NCBI RefSeq assembly: GCF_947495965.1 | Contig: NZ_CANMBB010000002.1 | Coordinates: 682,001-746,000, forward strand | Direction: 5' to 3' | Length of the DNA stretch: 64,000 nt | DNA from: an uncultured Maribacter sp. | GTDB lineage: Bacteria; Bacteroidota; Bacteroidia; Flavobacteriales; Flavobacteriaceae | Part shown: in pieces, positions 7,259 to 15,664 of the stretch | Layout of the letters: each line of letters starts with the position of its first letter | Numbering within the stretch: position 1 is the first letter of the stretch | Made by a program: the position numbers and the translations under genes | The notes under the pieces: generated by a model | The model's input: only the letters and a program-made list of their open reading frames with translations | Database searches by the model: none | What the model was told of the DNA's origin: nothing

Positions 7259-9142
7259 CTAATACAGTACTCTAAATTTAATTGTATTATCTACTTCTTT
7301 TAAAGCCTTTAAAACCTCTTTATCATACTCCTTATCTAAATCTGAAATTACGTATCCAACTTCATTATCCGTAGAAAGATATTGAGAAGAAATATTCATC
7401 TCATACTTAGCTAAAACTTCATTTATTTTTGCCATTATGCCTGGTAAATTTTTATGTATATGCAAAAATCTATGTGCTTTATTTTGTTTTGGAAGTCTTA
7501 TATTAGGAAAGTTAACTGCGTCTACAGTATTTCCAGAGTTTATGTAATCCATAATTTTATTAGGTACAAAATCCGCAATATCTCTTTGTGCTTCTTCTGT
7601 ACTACCACCAACGTGTGGTGTTAAAATTACATTTGGAAGTCCTTGCAAACCTGTCATGAAATCCCCATTACTTCTTGGTTCTTCTGGATAAACATCTACT
7701 GCTGCCCCTCCTACTTGTCCGCTTTTAAGAGCAGCTACCAATGCTTCTATATCTACTACAAAACCTCTAGAAAGGTTTACTAACATAGCCCCCTTCTTCA
7801 TCTGGTTTATTTCTCTTTCTCCTATGAAGTTTTTGTTGGCTTTATTATCATCTATATGCAGCGTAACTACATCTGAAACAGAAAGTAAATCTTCTAAAGT
7901 ATTACATTTTACTGCATTACCTAAAGCCAACTTATCATCTACATCATAATAATACACACGCATACCTATAGCTTCTGCTAAGACAGATAATTGCTTACCT
8001 ATATTACCATAACCAACAATACCAAGGTTTTTACCTCTAACTTCTCTAGAGTTTGCTGCTGTCTTATTCCATTGTCCTGAGTGTATTTCTGAACTACGTT
8101 GAAAAACAGAACGCATAAGCATTATTATTTGCCCTATTGCCAACTCTACCACAGAACGTGTATTACTATAAGGTGCATTAAAAACAACTACTCCTTTACT
8201 CTTACACTCTTCTAAATCTATTTGTGTGGTTCCTATACAAAATGCACCAACTACTAATAGTTTATCTGCCGCTGCTAAAACTTTTTTTGTTACCTGTGTT
8301 TTAGAACGTATTCCTAAAACATGAACTCCTTTTATTTTTTCTATGAGTTCTTCTTCTGGAAGACTGTGTTTTATTAATTCTACAGAAAACCCCTCATTAG
8401 ATAGTAGCTCGTAAGCATCTTGATGTATGTTTTCTAATAATACTATTTTAATTCTGTTCTTTGGGTAAGATATATTTCTTGGCAAATCGTTCACAAATAA
8501 AAATTCATCTAGGTTTGGTGTAATATAATCAGCTTTGTTTGCTGCTTTTTCTCTATGCACATTTTCTGTATAAGCAAAAAACTTATCTGCTATACCAGCT
8601 TCGCGCATTACATAATCACTATAGCCATCTCCAATAACTTGGACCTCTCCTTCCAAGTTCATATTCTTTAGGCATTCTATTTTTCCGTTGTGTTGTGATA
8701 ATACATTTTGATCATCAAAACCAATTATTTTTCCATCTGTATCAAACTTAAAAGTATTTGCATATACCCTAGAAGCAGGAATATTATATTCTTTTACAAT
8801 AGGATCTATAAACTCTTTAAATCCACAGGAAATCACATAAATATCATCCGAGAATTTTTCAAAAAACTCTTTATTGGACTCTATGGATTTGGATATTTTT
8901 TGCCTTAATTCTGTTACCAAAGGCTCTAAATCATCTTTATGCGCATTTAAAAGTTTAATTCTACGCTCTAAAGACTCGGTGAAAGATATATCACCGTCTA
9001 TCCCTAAATTAGTTATTTTCTGTATTTCCTCAATAATTTCTTCGCGATTAGAGCGCCCCTCTAATGTCATTTCTGCCAGAACGTCTAATGCTTCTACTCT
9101 TGTTAAGGTACTATCAAAATCGAAAACGTATTTCCTTCCCAC
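7259..9142 (-). CDS. Fused phosphoserine phosphatase / D-3-phosphoglycerate dehydrogenase
   Basis: A 627-residue fusion of the first and last enzymes of serine synthesis from 3-phosphoglycerate. Residues 1 to about 220 form a HAD phosphatase of SerB type: FDFDSTL with D8 and D10, serine S105 in VISCGFKEF and GDGYSD at 171-176. From about 232 follows a SerA-type dehydrogenase with the NAD-binding GIVGYGNIG (374-382), R459 in NLSRGF, E487 in YPEEP and H510 in TPHVGGS. A C-terminal ACT domain (about 555-627) is the usual site for serine feedback. All catalytic residues I can check are present, so both halves are probably active. No serC is in the window. The gene stands alone with its own terminator. 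Confidence 0.93.
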   Translation of the reverse strand: MGRKYVFDFDSTLTRVEALDVLAEMTLEGRSNREEIIEEIQKITNLGIDGDISFTESLERRIKLLNAHKDDLEPLVTELRQKISKSIESNKEFFEKFSDDIYVISCGFKEFIDPIVKEYNIPASRVYANTFKFDTDGKIIGFDDQNVLSQHNGKIECLKNMNLEGEVQVIGDGYSDYVMREAGIADKFFAYTENVHREKAANKADYITPNLDEFLFVNDLPRNISYPKNRIKIVLLENIHQDAYELLSNEGFSVELIKHSLPEEELIEKIKGVHVLGIRSKTQVTKKVLAAADKLLVVGAFCIGTTQIDLEECKSKGVVVFNAPYSNTRSVVELAIGQIIMLMRSVFQRSSEIHSGQWNKTAANSREVRGKNLGIVGYGNIGKQLSVLAEAIGMRVYYYDVDDKLALGNAVKCNTLEDLLSVSDVVTLHIDDNKANKNFIGEREINQMKKGAMLVNLSRGFVVDIEALVAALKSGQVGGAAVDVYPEEPRSNGDFMTGLQGLPNVILTPHVGGSTEEAQRDIADFVPNKIMDYINSGNTVDAVNFPNIRLPKQNKAHRFLHIHKNLPGIMAKINEVLAKYEMNISSQYLSTDNEVGYVISDLDKEYDKEVLKALKEVDNTIKFRVLY

Positions 9143-9325
9143 AGTAATTGATTTTTTTTAAAAAAAATTAAGCTGTAAAAATAAAACTTATTTCTATCTG
9201 ATAATAGCCGAAAAGGCAAATAAAACAAAATGATTACAATTTGATGTTATTTACACATGAAAACAGACAAATAGTAATAAAATAAAATCTACACAGAAGA
9301 TTAAAATTCTATTCACAAAATCATT

Positions 9326-10030
9326 TTACAAACTAATACTAGTATAGGCTATACCTGTTAAAATTGCAAGACCAAAACTAACCAATGTTCCTATTAAAAT
9401 ATACTCTGTTAGTTTTCTATTATTGCTTTCTTTTAAATCATTAAAACGAAAAACAGATTTTGCCGCAATTAACAACCCTATTACTTCCCACCTACCTAAA
9501 ACTATAAATATTAAAACAAATAAACGCTCTAAAATTCCTATATATTTACCAGCATTTGGAAGTGATTTATGATCTGTTGGTATTTGATTAGACATTGCCT
9601 CTAAAAGTTTTCCCATTAGTATTGCTGATGGGAAAGTAACAAAAACTACTGCTGTCACTAAAGCCCAATCTAAATTCTCAAAAACAGCGATGGTATTCTC
9701 ATATAAATTTCCATAAAATGCACAGCAATACAATACTAAAATATGTAATAACTGGTCTATAAAAAATGGAATGCCTTTATTTTTAAAAAACGGTGTAATA
9801 TAAAGTTTTACTACATCTATAATATAATGAGAACCCATAATTATTAGGGCTATTTTCCACATAGAAAAATCCCATAAAACTATCATGGTAATCAAAAAAT
9901 GTAAAAAAACATGCAAGTATAAATATGTAGACCCTGCTTTATTTGCTTCTTTATGTATTACCCATTTAGTAGGTTGTATAATAAAATCTCCAATTAAATG
10001 TGCTAAAAACAGTTTTATAAAAAATATCAT
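9326..10030 (-). CDS. DUF3307 family membrane protein
   Basis: A 234-residue membrane protein with about six hydrophobic helices. The N-terminal LFLAHLIGDFIIQPTKWV segment is characteristic of DUF3307 proteins, and the middle has HYIIDVVKLYI. No enzymatic motif is visible and the biochemical role is unknown. Its ATG overlaps the stop of the satD-like gene by four bases, so the two are translationally coupled and probably act together. Confidence 0.88.
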   Translation of the reverse strand: MIFFIKLFLAHLIGDFIIQPTKWVIHKEANKAGSTYLYLHVFLHFLITMIVLWDFSMWKIALIIMGSHYIIDVVKLYITPFFKNKGIPFFIDQLLHILVLYCCAFYGNLYENTIAVFENLDWALVTAVVFVTFPSAILMGKLLEAMSNQIPTDHKSLPNAGKYIGILERLFVLIFIVLGRWEVIGLLIAAKSVFRFNDLKESNNRKLTEYILIGTLVSFGLAILTGIAYTSISL

Positions 10031-10638
10031 TCTTTTATTTCTTTACTCAATTCTTGATAAAAATCTAACATATTTAAGACTAGATCCAATCTTGCTCTTT
10101 TGTATCGCTGACTCACTGCAGACTGTTTTATTCCTAGCTGTTTAGCAATTTCCTTTTGTGATACATTTGGATTACTAAGTACTATTGTTACAATTTCCGC
10201 AGAAACAACACTCCAGTCGTCCATAAAATCTAAACCTAATTTTAATATCAAATTTAATGTCTTATCATGACGTTTGTTTCCAGTTGCAATTTCTAAATTT
10301 AATTTAGAAGCTTTTAATGTATTAAACATTCTTCCAGAACGCTTATACGCCGTTCCATTAGATTCGCTCACGCTACTCCCAACATAAGTTTCAGAACCTA
10401 TACCTATTGCCATTCTAACATCTAAATTCTTTACTTTTTTAATTTGCGCTTTTAAATGTATCGCAACTTTTAAAGCCTTATCTACAGGAAGTTTAACTTG
10501 AAATTCATCTCCCCTATATACTTCCCAATCTAAAGGGGAGGTTCCCAAAGATTCTAAATAGTTTTTTAAAATAGGCATCCAATCCGAAGCGTTATAATTC
10601 TCTGAATTAACAATATCTCCTGTAATAACTGCAATCAT
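10027..10638 (-). CDS. SatD-family protein with C-terminal helix-turn-helix
   Basis: A 203-residue protein resembling the SatD family. The N-terminal part (about 1-130) has MIAVITGDIVNS, YRGDEFQVKL and MAIGIGS, a pattern reminiscent of a nucleotide-cyclase or GGDEF-like fold. The C-terminal part (about 150-200) is a sigma-70 region 4-like helix-turn-helix with VSQKEIAKQLGIKQSAVSQRYKRAR. It therefore looks like a cytoplasmic DNA-binding regulator with a possible nucleotide-sensing domain. It overlaps the downstream DUF3307 membrane gene by four bases. The ligand and targets are unknown. Confidence 0.82.
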   Translation of the reverse strand: MIAVITGDIVNSENYNASDWMPILKNYLESLGTSPLDWEVYRGDEFQVKLPVDKALKVAIHLKAQIKKVKNLDVRMAIGIGSETYVGSSVSESNGTAYKRSGRMFNTLKASKLNLEIATGNKRHDKTLNLILKLGLDFMDDWSVVSAEIVTIVLSNPNVSQKEIAKQLGIKQSAVSQRYKRARLDLVLNMLDFYQELSKEIKE

Positions 10639-10709
10639 AACATATAAGTTAAAACGCTAATATATAAAAATATAAGCAAAATAACTAATATTTATTGTTA
10701 TAAGCTTTT

Positions 10710-11162
10710 TCAAAACCATCTTCTAACCTTTGCACAATATACTTTGTACGCTTTCCCAAAACGGTTTTGCAGAATTTCTTCCTCTGGAAAAATTTGAAAT
10801 TTATTCATATAATGTATAAACCCAGCTATTATTAAAGAATTAAATGCATTACCAAGCCATAATCCAAAACCAACCAACAAAAGAAGCATTGCTAAATACA
10901 TAGGGTTTCTAGTGTATTTATATAATCCATTAGTTACCAAATTAGAAACTTTATCCGGTTTCATAGGATTTACAGTTGTTTTTTCTTTATAAAATTGAAT
11001 TATAGCTATAAAACCAATGCATAAAGATAACCCTAGCAAAAAATAAATTAGATACGTTTGTCTTAAAAAATTAAAATATCCAAAAGGTAAAACTTTTGCA
11101 CAAAAGAACATTAGTAAAGCAAATAGTACTAATACAACTGCAGGAGGTAATTTTAATTTCAT
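10710..11162 (-). CDS. Isoprenylcysteine carboxylmethyltransferase-family membrane protein
   Basis: A 150-residue integral membrane protein with four to five hydrophobic helices. The C-terminal half has the ICMT/phospholipid-methyltransferase signature: GLYKYTRNPMYLAMLL, then EEEILQNRFGKAYKVYCAKVRRW. In this family these segments bind S-adenosylmethionine and the membrane substrate. Bacterial substrates are generally unknown; prenylated proteins are unlikely. It is a single gene between satD and the divergent rdgB. Confidence 0.85.
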   Translation of the reverse strand: MKLKLPPAVVLVLFALLMFFCAKVLPFGYFNFLRQTYLIYFLLGLSLCIGFIAIIQFYKEKTTVNPMKPDKVSNLVTNGLYKYTRNPMYLAMLLLLVGFGLWLGNAFNSLIIAGFIHYMNKFQIFPEEEILQNRFGKAYKVYCAKVRRWF

Positions 11163-11223
11163 CTTATAAAATTACTATTTTTGATTTGCATAGAAGAAAG
11201 CAACCTATACTAAAAAGAGATAA

Positions 11224-11805
11224 ATGAAAATTGTATTTGCAACAAACAACCATAATAAGTTAAAAGAAGTACAATTACTAGTTCCAAGGACTATTACACT
11301 ACTTTCCTTAAAGGATATTAATTGTACCGAAGATATTGAGGAAACAGCAAACACCTTAGAGGGAAACGCTAAAATTAAAGCAGATTATATTTCAAACACA
11401 TACAACTTACCTTGTTTTGCAGACGATACTGGGCTATTAGTTACTGCATTAAATGGGGAGCCTGGTGTATATTCTGCAAGATATGCAGGAGCGCAAAAAT
11501 CATCTGAAGATAACATGAACCTATTATTACAAAAACTTAGTAATAAAACAGATAGAACAGCACATTTTAAAACCGTAATTGCATTAAATTTAAACGATAC
11601 ACAAACTTTTTTTAGTGGTATTGCAGAAGGAGAAATTACAAAAGAAAAACACGGAGAAAAAGGTTTTGGCTATGATCCTATTTTTAAGCCAAACGGATAT
11701 AATGAAACTTTTGCACAACTACCATTAGACACTAAAAATGAAATAAGCCACAGAGGCAAAGCCATAAACCAATTAATAAAATATTTGCACACAAAGCCTT
11801 TCTAA
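11224..11805 (+). CDS. rdgB: Non-canonical purine NTP diphosphatase (RdgB/HAM1)
   Basis: A 193-residue cytoplasmic pyrophosphatase that hydrolyses dITP, ITP and XTP to monophosphates, keeping deaminated purines out of nucleic acids. Family motifs are complete: FATNNHNKLKEV at the N-terminus, FADDTGLLV, PGVYSARYAG, KGFGYDPIFKP and SHRGKAINQL. The start is supported by the direct FATNN opening. It runs in the same direction as the helicase downstream, but that gene has its own promoter and leader. Confidence 0.96.
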   Translation: MKIVFATNNHNKLKEVQLLVPRTITLLSLKDINCTEDIEETANTLEGNAKIKADYISNTYNLPCFADDTGLLVTALNGEPGVYSARYAGAQKSSEDNMNLLLQKLSNKTDRTAHFKTVIALNLNDTQTFFSGIAEGEITKEKHGEKGFGYDPIFKPNGYNETFAQLPLDTKNEISHRGKAINQLIKYLHTKPF

Positions 11806-11943
11806 ACTGTAGAAAAAAGTTAACAACAAGACAAACCTAACACCTAAACAAACTTTTAAACAACTGTAATACACTGTTAACAGGCATTTTACAACACCAT
11901 ATCTAAATATAGGAACACATTTTCCTATTCTAATTAAATAGAG

Positions 11944-11952
11944 TACCTTTGC
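11944..11952 (+). promoter_or_regulatory. -7 promoter element of the DEAD-box helicase gene
   Basis: TACCTTTGC is a full match to the Bacteroidota -7 element. A weak TTT lies 19-20 bases upstream at the -33 position. Initiation near 11957 would give a leader of about 100 nt before the ATG at 12061. Confidence 0.6.
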
Positions 11953-11979
11953 GCCTTTATTAAACGCCGCTGGTATAGC

Positions 11980-12050
11980 ATGTGTTGCGCTGAGTCTAAA
12001 TGGGTTACAAGTTAATCGCTCTATGCAACATTCATATTTGCGATTAACAT
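11980..12050 (+). promoter_or_regulatory. Structured 5' leader of the DEAD-box helicase mRNA
   Basis: A perfect 9-bp inverted repeat GTTAATCGC (12011-12019) / GCGATTAAC (12040-12048) ends 12 bases before the start codon. Its loop carries GCAACA (12025-12030), complementary to an upstream TGTTGC (11983-11988), so a pseudoknot or alternative fold is possible. Such leaders are known on cold-shock helicase mRNAs in other bacteria; a temperature or feedback role here is inference. Confidence 0.5.
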
Positions 12051-12060
12051 TTTAAACATT

Positions 12061-13860
12061 ATGACAAAATTTACAGATTTAGGACTGGATCAGTCCTTAA
12101 TAGACGCTGTTACAGATTTAGGTTTTGAGAAACCTTCCGAAGTACAAGAAAAAGCAATTCCAATTTTATTAGAAAGTGAAACCGATTTGGTTGCTCTTGC
12201 GCAAACAGGTACTGGTAAAACTGCTGCTTTTGGTTTTCCACTAATACAAAAAATTGATAGTGATAGTAGAACTACACAAGGATTAATCCTTTCTCCTACC
12301 AGAGAGCTTTGTTTGCAAATTACAAACGAATTAAAATTATATTCTAAATACGAGAAAAATGTAAACGTTGTTGCCATTTATGGTGGTGCAAGTATTACAG
12401 ACCAAGCCAGACAAATTAAAAGAGGTGCACAGATTATTGTAGCAACTCCTGGTCGTATGAAAGATATGATTAGCCGTGGCTTAGTAAATATTACAAAAAT
12501 AGATTACTGTGTTTTAGATGAAGCAGATGAAATGCTTAACATGGGATTCTTTGAAGATATTAAAGATATTCTTTCGGATACACCAGACGAAAAATCTACA
12601 TGGTTATTTTCTGCTACTATGCCTAGAGAAGTATCTACAATTGCTAAGAAATTTATGCACTCTCCAAAAGAGATTACGGTTGGTGCTAAAAATTCTGGCG
12701 CATCTACAGTACAACATGAGTACTACCAAGTAAGTGGCAGAGACCGCTACCCTGCCTTAAAAAGACTAGCAGATACAAATCCTGGAATATTTTCTGTTGT
12801 TTTTTGTAGAACAAAAAGAGATACCCAACGTGTTGCAGAAATGCTAATTGAAGACGGTTATAATGCAGGAGCATTACATGGAGATTTAAGTCAAAACCAG
12901 AGAGATTTGGTTATGAACTCTTTTCGTAAAAAGCAAATTCAAATGCTAGTTGCTACAGATGTTGCTGCTCGTGGTATTGATGTAGATGATATTACACATG
13001 TAATTAACTTTCAATTACCAGATGAGATAGAAACCTATACACACCGTAGTGGCCGTACTGGTAGAGCTGGTAAATCTGGAATTTCTATGGTTTTAGTAAC
13101 CAGAAGCGAAACTCGAAAGATAAGAGCAATTGAAAATAAAATAAATCAAAAGTTTTTACTTAAAACGGTTCCTACTGGAAAAGATATTTGCGAAATACAA
13201 TTACAGCACTTAGCAAATAAGATAAAAGACACAGAGATTAATGAAGAAATAGAAAGCCATTTACCTGCTATTAATGAAATTTTAGCAGATGTAGATCGCG
13301 AAGAACTTATTAAGAAAATTGTTTCTGCAGAATTTACAAGATTCTTTAACTACTACAACAAAGCCAAGGATTTAAATTCTGGCGGAGATAGAAGAGACCG
13401 AAACGACAGAAGAGAAAGAGACGGAGAGGTTCCTACAAGTGGCTCAGTACGTTACTTTATTAATGTTGGAGAAAAAGATGGTTACGATTGGATGTCTTTA
13501 AAAGATTTTATTCGTGATACAGTACAACTTGGAAAAGAAGATGTATTTAAAGTAGATTGTAAAGAAAGTTTTTCTTTCTTTAATACCGATGCTGCTGTTA
13601 CGGAACAAATTTTATCCACATTTACTGAATTTAAGGTAGATGGTCGTTTTGTAAATGTTGAAGTTTCTAAAAACCCTGGCGGTGGCGGAAGAAGAGGCGG
13701 CGGAAGAAGAAACGGAAGCGACGGAGGTCGTGGTAGAGATAGAGACCGCGGAAGAGATGGTGGAAGAGGCCGAAGAAGAGACGGAAATTCTTCGCAAGGC
13801 GGCGGAGGAACTTTCTCCGGAAAACGTAGAAGCAAAAAAAGAAATACAGACTTCTTTTAG
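12061..13860 (+). CDS. DEAD-box RNA helicase with DbpA-type RNA-binding domain and RG-rich tail
   Basis: A 599-residue ATP-dependent RNA helicase of the DeaD/CsdA group, which acts in ribosome assembly and mRNA turnover. The core (about 1-370) has the Q-motif region, Walker A AQTGTGKTAAFGFP, the VLDEADEML box, FSATMP and HRSGRTGRAGK. A DbpA-like RNA-binding domain covers about 460-540 (SVRYFINVGEKDGYDWMSL onward). The last 60 residues are a basic low-complexity tail of Gly, Arg, Asp and Ser with RGG-like repeats, which usually binds RNA non-specifically. It is transcribed alone from a structured leader and ends at a strong terminator. Confidence 0.95.
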   Translation: MTKFTDLGLDQSLIDAVTDLGFEKPSEVQEKAIPILLESETDLVALAQTGTGKTAAFGFPLIQKIDSDSRTTQGLILSPTRELCLQITNELKLYSKYEKNVNVVAIYGGASITDQARQIKRGAQIIVATPGRMKDMISRGLVNITKIDYCVLDEADEMLNMGFFEDIKDILSDTPDEKSTWLFSATMPREVSTIAKKFMHSPKEITVGAKNSGASTVQHEYYQVSGRDRYPALKRLADTNPGIFSVVFCRTKRDTQRVAEMLIEDGYNAGALHGDLSQNQRDLVMNSFRKKQIQMLVATDVAARGIDVDDITHVINFQLPDEIETYTHRSGRTGRAGKSGISMVLVTRSETRKIRAIENKINQKFLLKTVPTGKDICEIQLQHLANKIKDTEINEEIESHLPAINEILADVDREELIKKIVSAEFTRFFNYYNKAKDLNSGGDRRDRNDRRERDGEVPTSGSVRYFINVGEKDGYDWMSLKDFIRDTVQLGKEDVFKVDCKESFSFFNTDAAVTEQILSTFTEFKVDGRFVNVEVSKNPGGGGRRGGGRRNGSDGGRGRDRDRGRDGGRGRRRDGNSSQGGGGTFSGKRRSKKRNTDFF

Positions 13861-13873
13861 TTAAACCTATATT

Positions 13874-13900
13874 AAAAAATACGCTTCGGCGTATTTTTTT
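13874..13900 (+). terminator. Rho-independent terminator of the helicase gene
   Basis: AATACGC-TTCG-GCGTATT forms a stem capped by a UUCG-type tetraloop and is followed by seven T residues, 13 bases after the helicase stop codon. Confidence 0.9.
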
Positions 13901-13936
13901 GTTTTGTTTGCATTTTTATTGATGTATATTAGAATT

Positions 13937-14722
13937 ATGGGAAAAAAATTACTCGTTATACTTTGCCTTATAAGCAGTGTTGTTTTTAGTCAAGAAAATT
14001 CAGAAACCAACGAAGACACAGAAATAAGTGCAATAGTTATTAATGCGCAAACAGACGCTCCTATGGAAAGCGTGCATATTGTAAACCTTAATCAAGTAAA
14101 AGGAACCATTACTAATGAGAAAGGGGAATTTACATTAACTGCTGCAGTAAACGATACTTTATACTTTTCCTTTCTAGGTTTTAAATCGCAAAAAATTAGA
14201 ATTACCAATGATATGTTTAAGTTCAAGGATACCAAAATATCTTTAACGGAACTTGCATATGCTTTAGAAGAAGTAATAGTAAGACCCTACCAACTTACTG
14301 GATACTTAGAGATTGATGTTAAAAACCTTCCTATAAACAATGCATACCAATATAGCATATCTGGCCTTTCTGTTGGTTATGAAGCTGGCAATAAAAATCC
14401 AAGTGCTGTAACAAAAGTATTAGGAGCTATATTAAACCCCGCAGATTTGCTTCGTAATTTGTTTGGAAAAAAACCAAACCAAATGAAAAAGCTTCGCAAA
14501 ATTAAAGAAGATGACCAAATAAGAAATCTCCTTGCTTCCAAATTTGATAGAGAAACCTTAATAGAACTTCTACAAATAGAAAAAATGGATATTGAAGATA
14601 TTCTAAATAACTGTAACTACTCTAAATCCTTTATCACAACAGCCAATGATTTACAAATATTAGATGCCATTAGTGGCTGCTATGAAGATTTTAAAGTTCT
14701 AAACAGAGGCAAAAAAAGGTAA
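13937..14722 (+). CDS. Secreted carboxypeptidase-regulatory-like domain protein
   Basis: A 261-residue exported protein. A start at 13937 (MGKKLLVILCLISSVVFSQ) gives a normal signal peptide; upstream codons in frame do not. Residues about 27-100 form a CarboxypepD_reg-like beta-sandwich (AIVINAQTDAPMESVHIVN, then GTITNEKGEFTL and LYFSFLGFKSQKI), the domain found at the N-terminus of SusC proteins. The rest is helical and unrecognised, with no plug or barrel, so it is not a TonB receptor. Similar stand-alone proteins are common in Flavobacteriia; function unknown. Confidence 0.85.
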   Translation: MGKKLLVILCLISSVVFSQENSETNEDTEISAIVINAQTDAPMESVHIVNLNQVKGTITNEKGEFTLTAAVNDTLYFSFLGFKSQKIRITNDMFKFKDTKISLTELAYALEEVIVRPYQLTGYLEIDVKNLPINNAYQYSISGLSVGYEAGNKNPSAVTKVLGAILNPADLLRNLFGKKPNQMKKLRKIKEDDQIRNLLASKFDRETLIELLQIEKMDIEDILNNCNYSKSFITTANDLQILDAISGCYEDFKVLNRGKKR

Positions 14723-14803
14723 AAACCTTTACCAACTTAAAGGTCTTTGCATTTAAAATAAAATCTTAAATTGCATTGTATATAACCATTATTCTTCTAT
14801 AGT

Positions 14804-15073
14804 ATGGCTAAAGTTTTTTCACTTATATTACTTTGTACCTTAGTTTTTTCCTGTAAAGAAAAAACCAAACAAGATACCGCTATCGTTTTGTACCAGTGTC
14901 CTATGGATTGTGAAAATGGTAAAACATATACCGAAAAAGGTAGCTGCTCTGTTTGTAAAATGGATTTAAAAACACTAGCACATTCTGAGGATTGTACGTG
15001 TGCATCTCATGAAGGAAAATGTAAATGCGAAAAAGGAAAGTGCACTTGCGACAAATGCCCTGAGCACTCCTAA
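14804..15073 (+). CDS. Cysteine-rich heavy-metal-binding lipoprotein with metallothionein-like tail
   Basis: An 89-residue small lipoprotein. The signal peptide ends at the lipobox CTLVFSC, with C17 as lipid anchor. Residues 30-55 (YQCPMDCENGKTYTEKG, then CSVCKMDL) match the heavy-metal-binding domain seen in copper and cation efflux proteins. The C-terminal 26 residues hold seven cysteines (64, 66, 73, 75, 80, 82, 85) in CxC and CxxC spacing with two histidines, like a bacterial metallothionein. It probably binds soft metals such as copper or zinc at the cell envelope. No efflux genes are adjacent. Confidence 0.85.
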   Translation: MAKVFSLILLCTLVFSCKEKTKQDTAIVLYQCPMDCENGKTYTEKGSCSVCKMDLKTLAHSEDCTCASHEGKCKCEKGKCTCDKCPEHS

Positions 15074-15094
15074 ACAAGAATAATTTAGAATCTA

Positions 15095-15622
15095 TTAGGC
15101 TTCTAATTGCTCTTTTAAAGCAGCCAAACCTTCTTCAAAATCTTTACCAACTGCTTTATCCATATTCATAAAAAGCATCATTATACTCACAGGAAATTTA
15201 TTTTTGCCAGAAAATCCCCATGTAACTTTTGTATTTTCTTCACCAGCTTCAGTAACAACAAAATAGCAATTTGAAGTAGACTTCCATGGTTTGTAAAAAC
15301 GAAGTTCACCTTCTATTCTCTCCCCATCTATAATTTTTGTGATTTCCTGCTCGCCTTCCCCTACTTCTTTATTACCATTCCAATAACTTACAGCTCCAAC
15401 TTCCCCATCAGTTCCAGTAATTTTTTTCTCCATATTGGGGTCTTTTTTTGCCCAAGGAGACCATTCTTGCTGCTTCTTTAAATATTTAAGGTGTTCAAAA
15501 ACCTTTGTTTTTGATTTATTTATTTCTATAGCTCTAAAAACATTATAGTTTTTTGGCGCAATAAGTCCTAAAACTACTAATAGTAGTATAATACCTCCTA
15601 GAATGTAAAAAATAGCTGTCAT
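15095..15622 (-). CDS. SRPBCC-family protein with N-terminal membrane anchor
   Basis: A 175-residue protein with one N-terminal hydrophobic helix (about 1-23) followed by a START/SRPBCC (polyketide-cyclase-like) fold. This is recognised from FRAIEINKSKTKVFEHL, the WSPWAKKDPNMEKKITG segment and the C-terminal long helix. Such domains form hydrophobic ligand cavities; the ligand is unknown. It stands between the convergent metal-binding lipoprotein gene and trmH. Confidence 0.85.
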   Translation of the reverse strand: MTAIFYILGGIILLLVVLGLIAPKNYNVFRAIEINKSKTKVFEHLKYLKKQQEWSPWAKKDPNMEKKITGTDGEVGAVSYWNGNKEVGEGEQEITKIIDGERIEGELRFYKPWKSTSNCYFVVTEAGEENTKVTWGFSGKNKFPVSIMMLFMNMDKAVGKDFEEGLAALKEQLEA

Positions 15623-15664
15623 AATACTTTAAGTTTAGTTATTTCTCTTAAATTTAAGAAAAAC

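Noticed and set aside
8708-9161. Plus-strand ORFs opposite the serB-serA fusion gene
   Set aside because: They lie wholly inside a well-supported gene on the other strand and show no family resemblance.
13482-13835. Antisense ORFs rich in proline or serine opposite the helicase tail
   Set aside because: They mirror the Gly/Arg-rich repeat codons of the helicase gene and have no independent coding signal.
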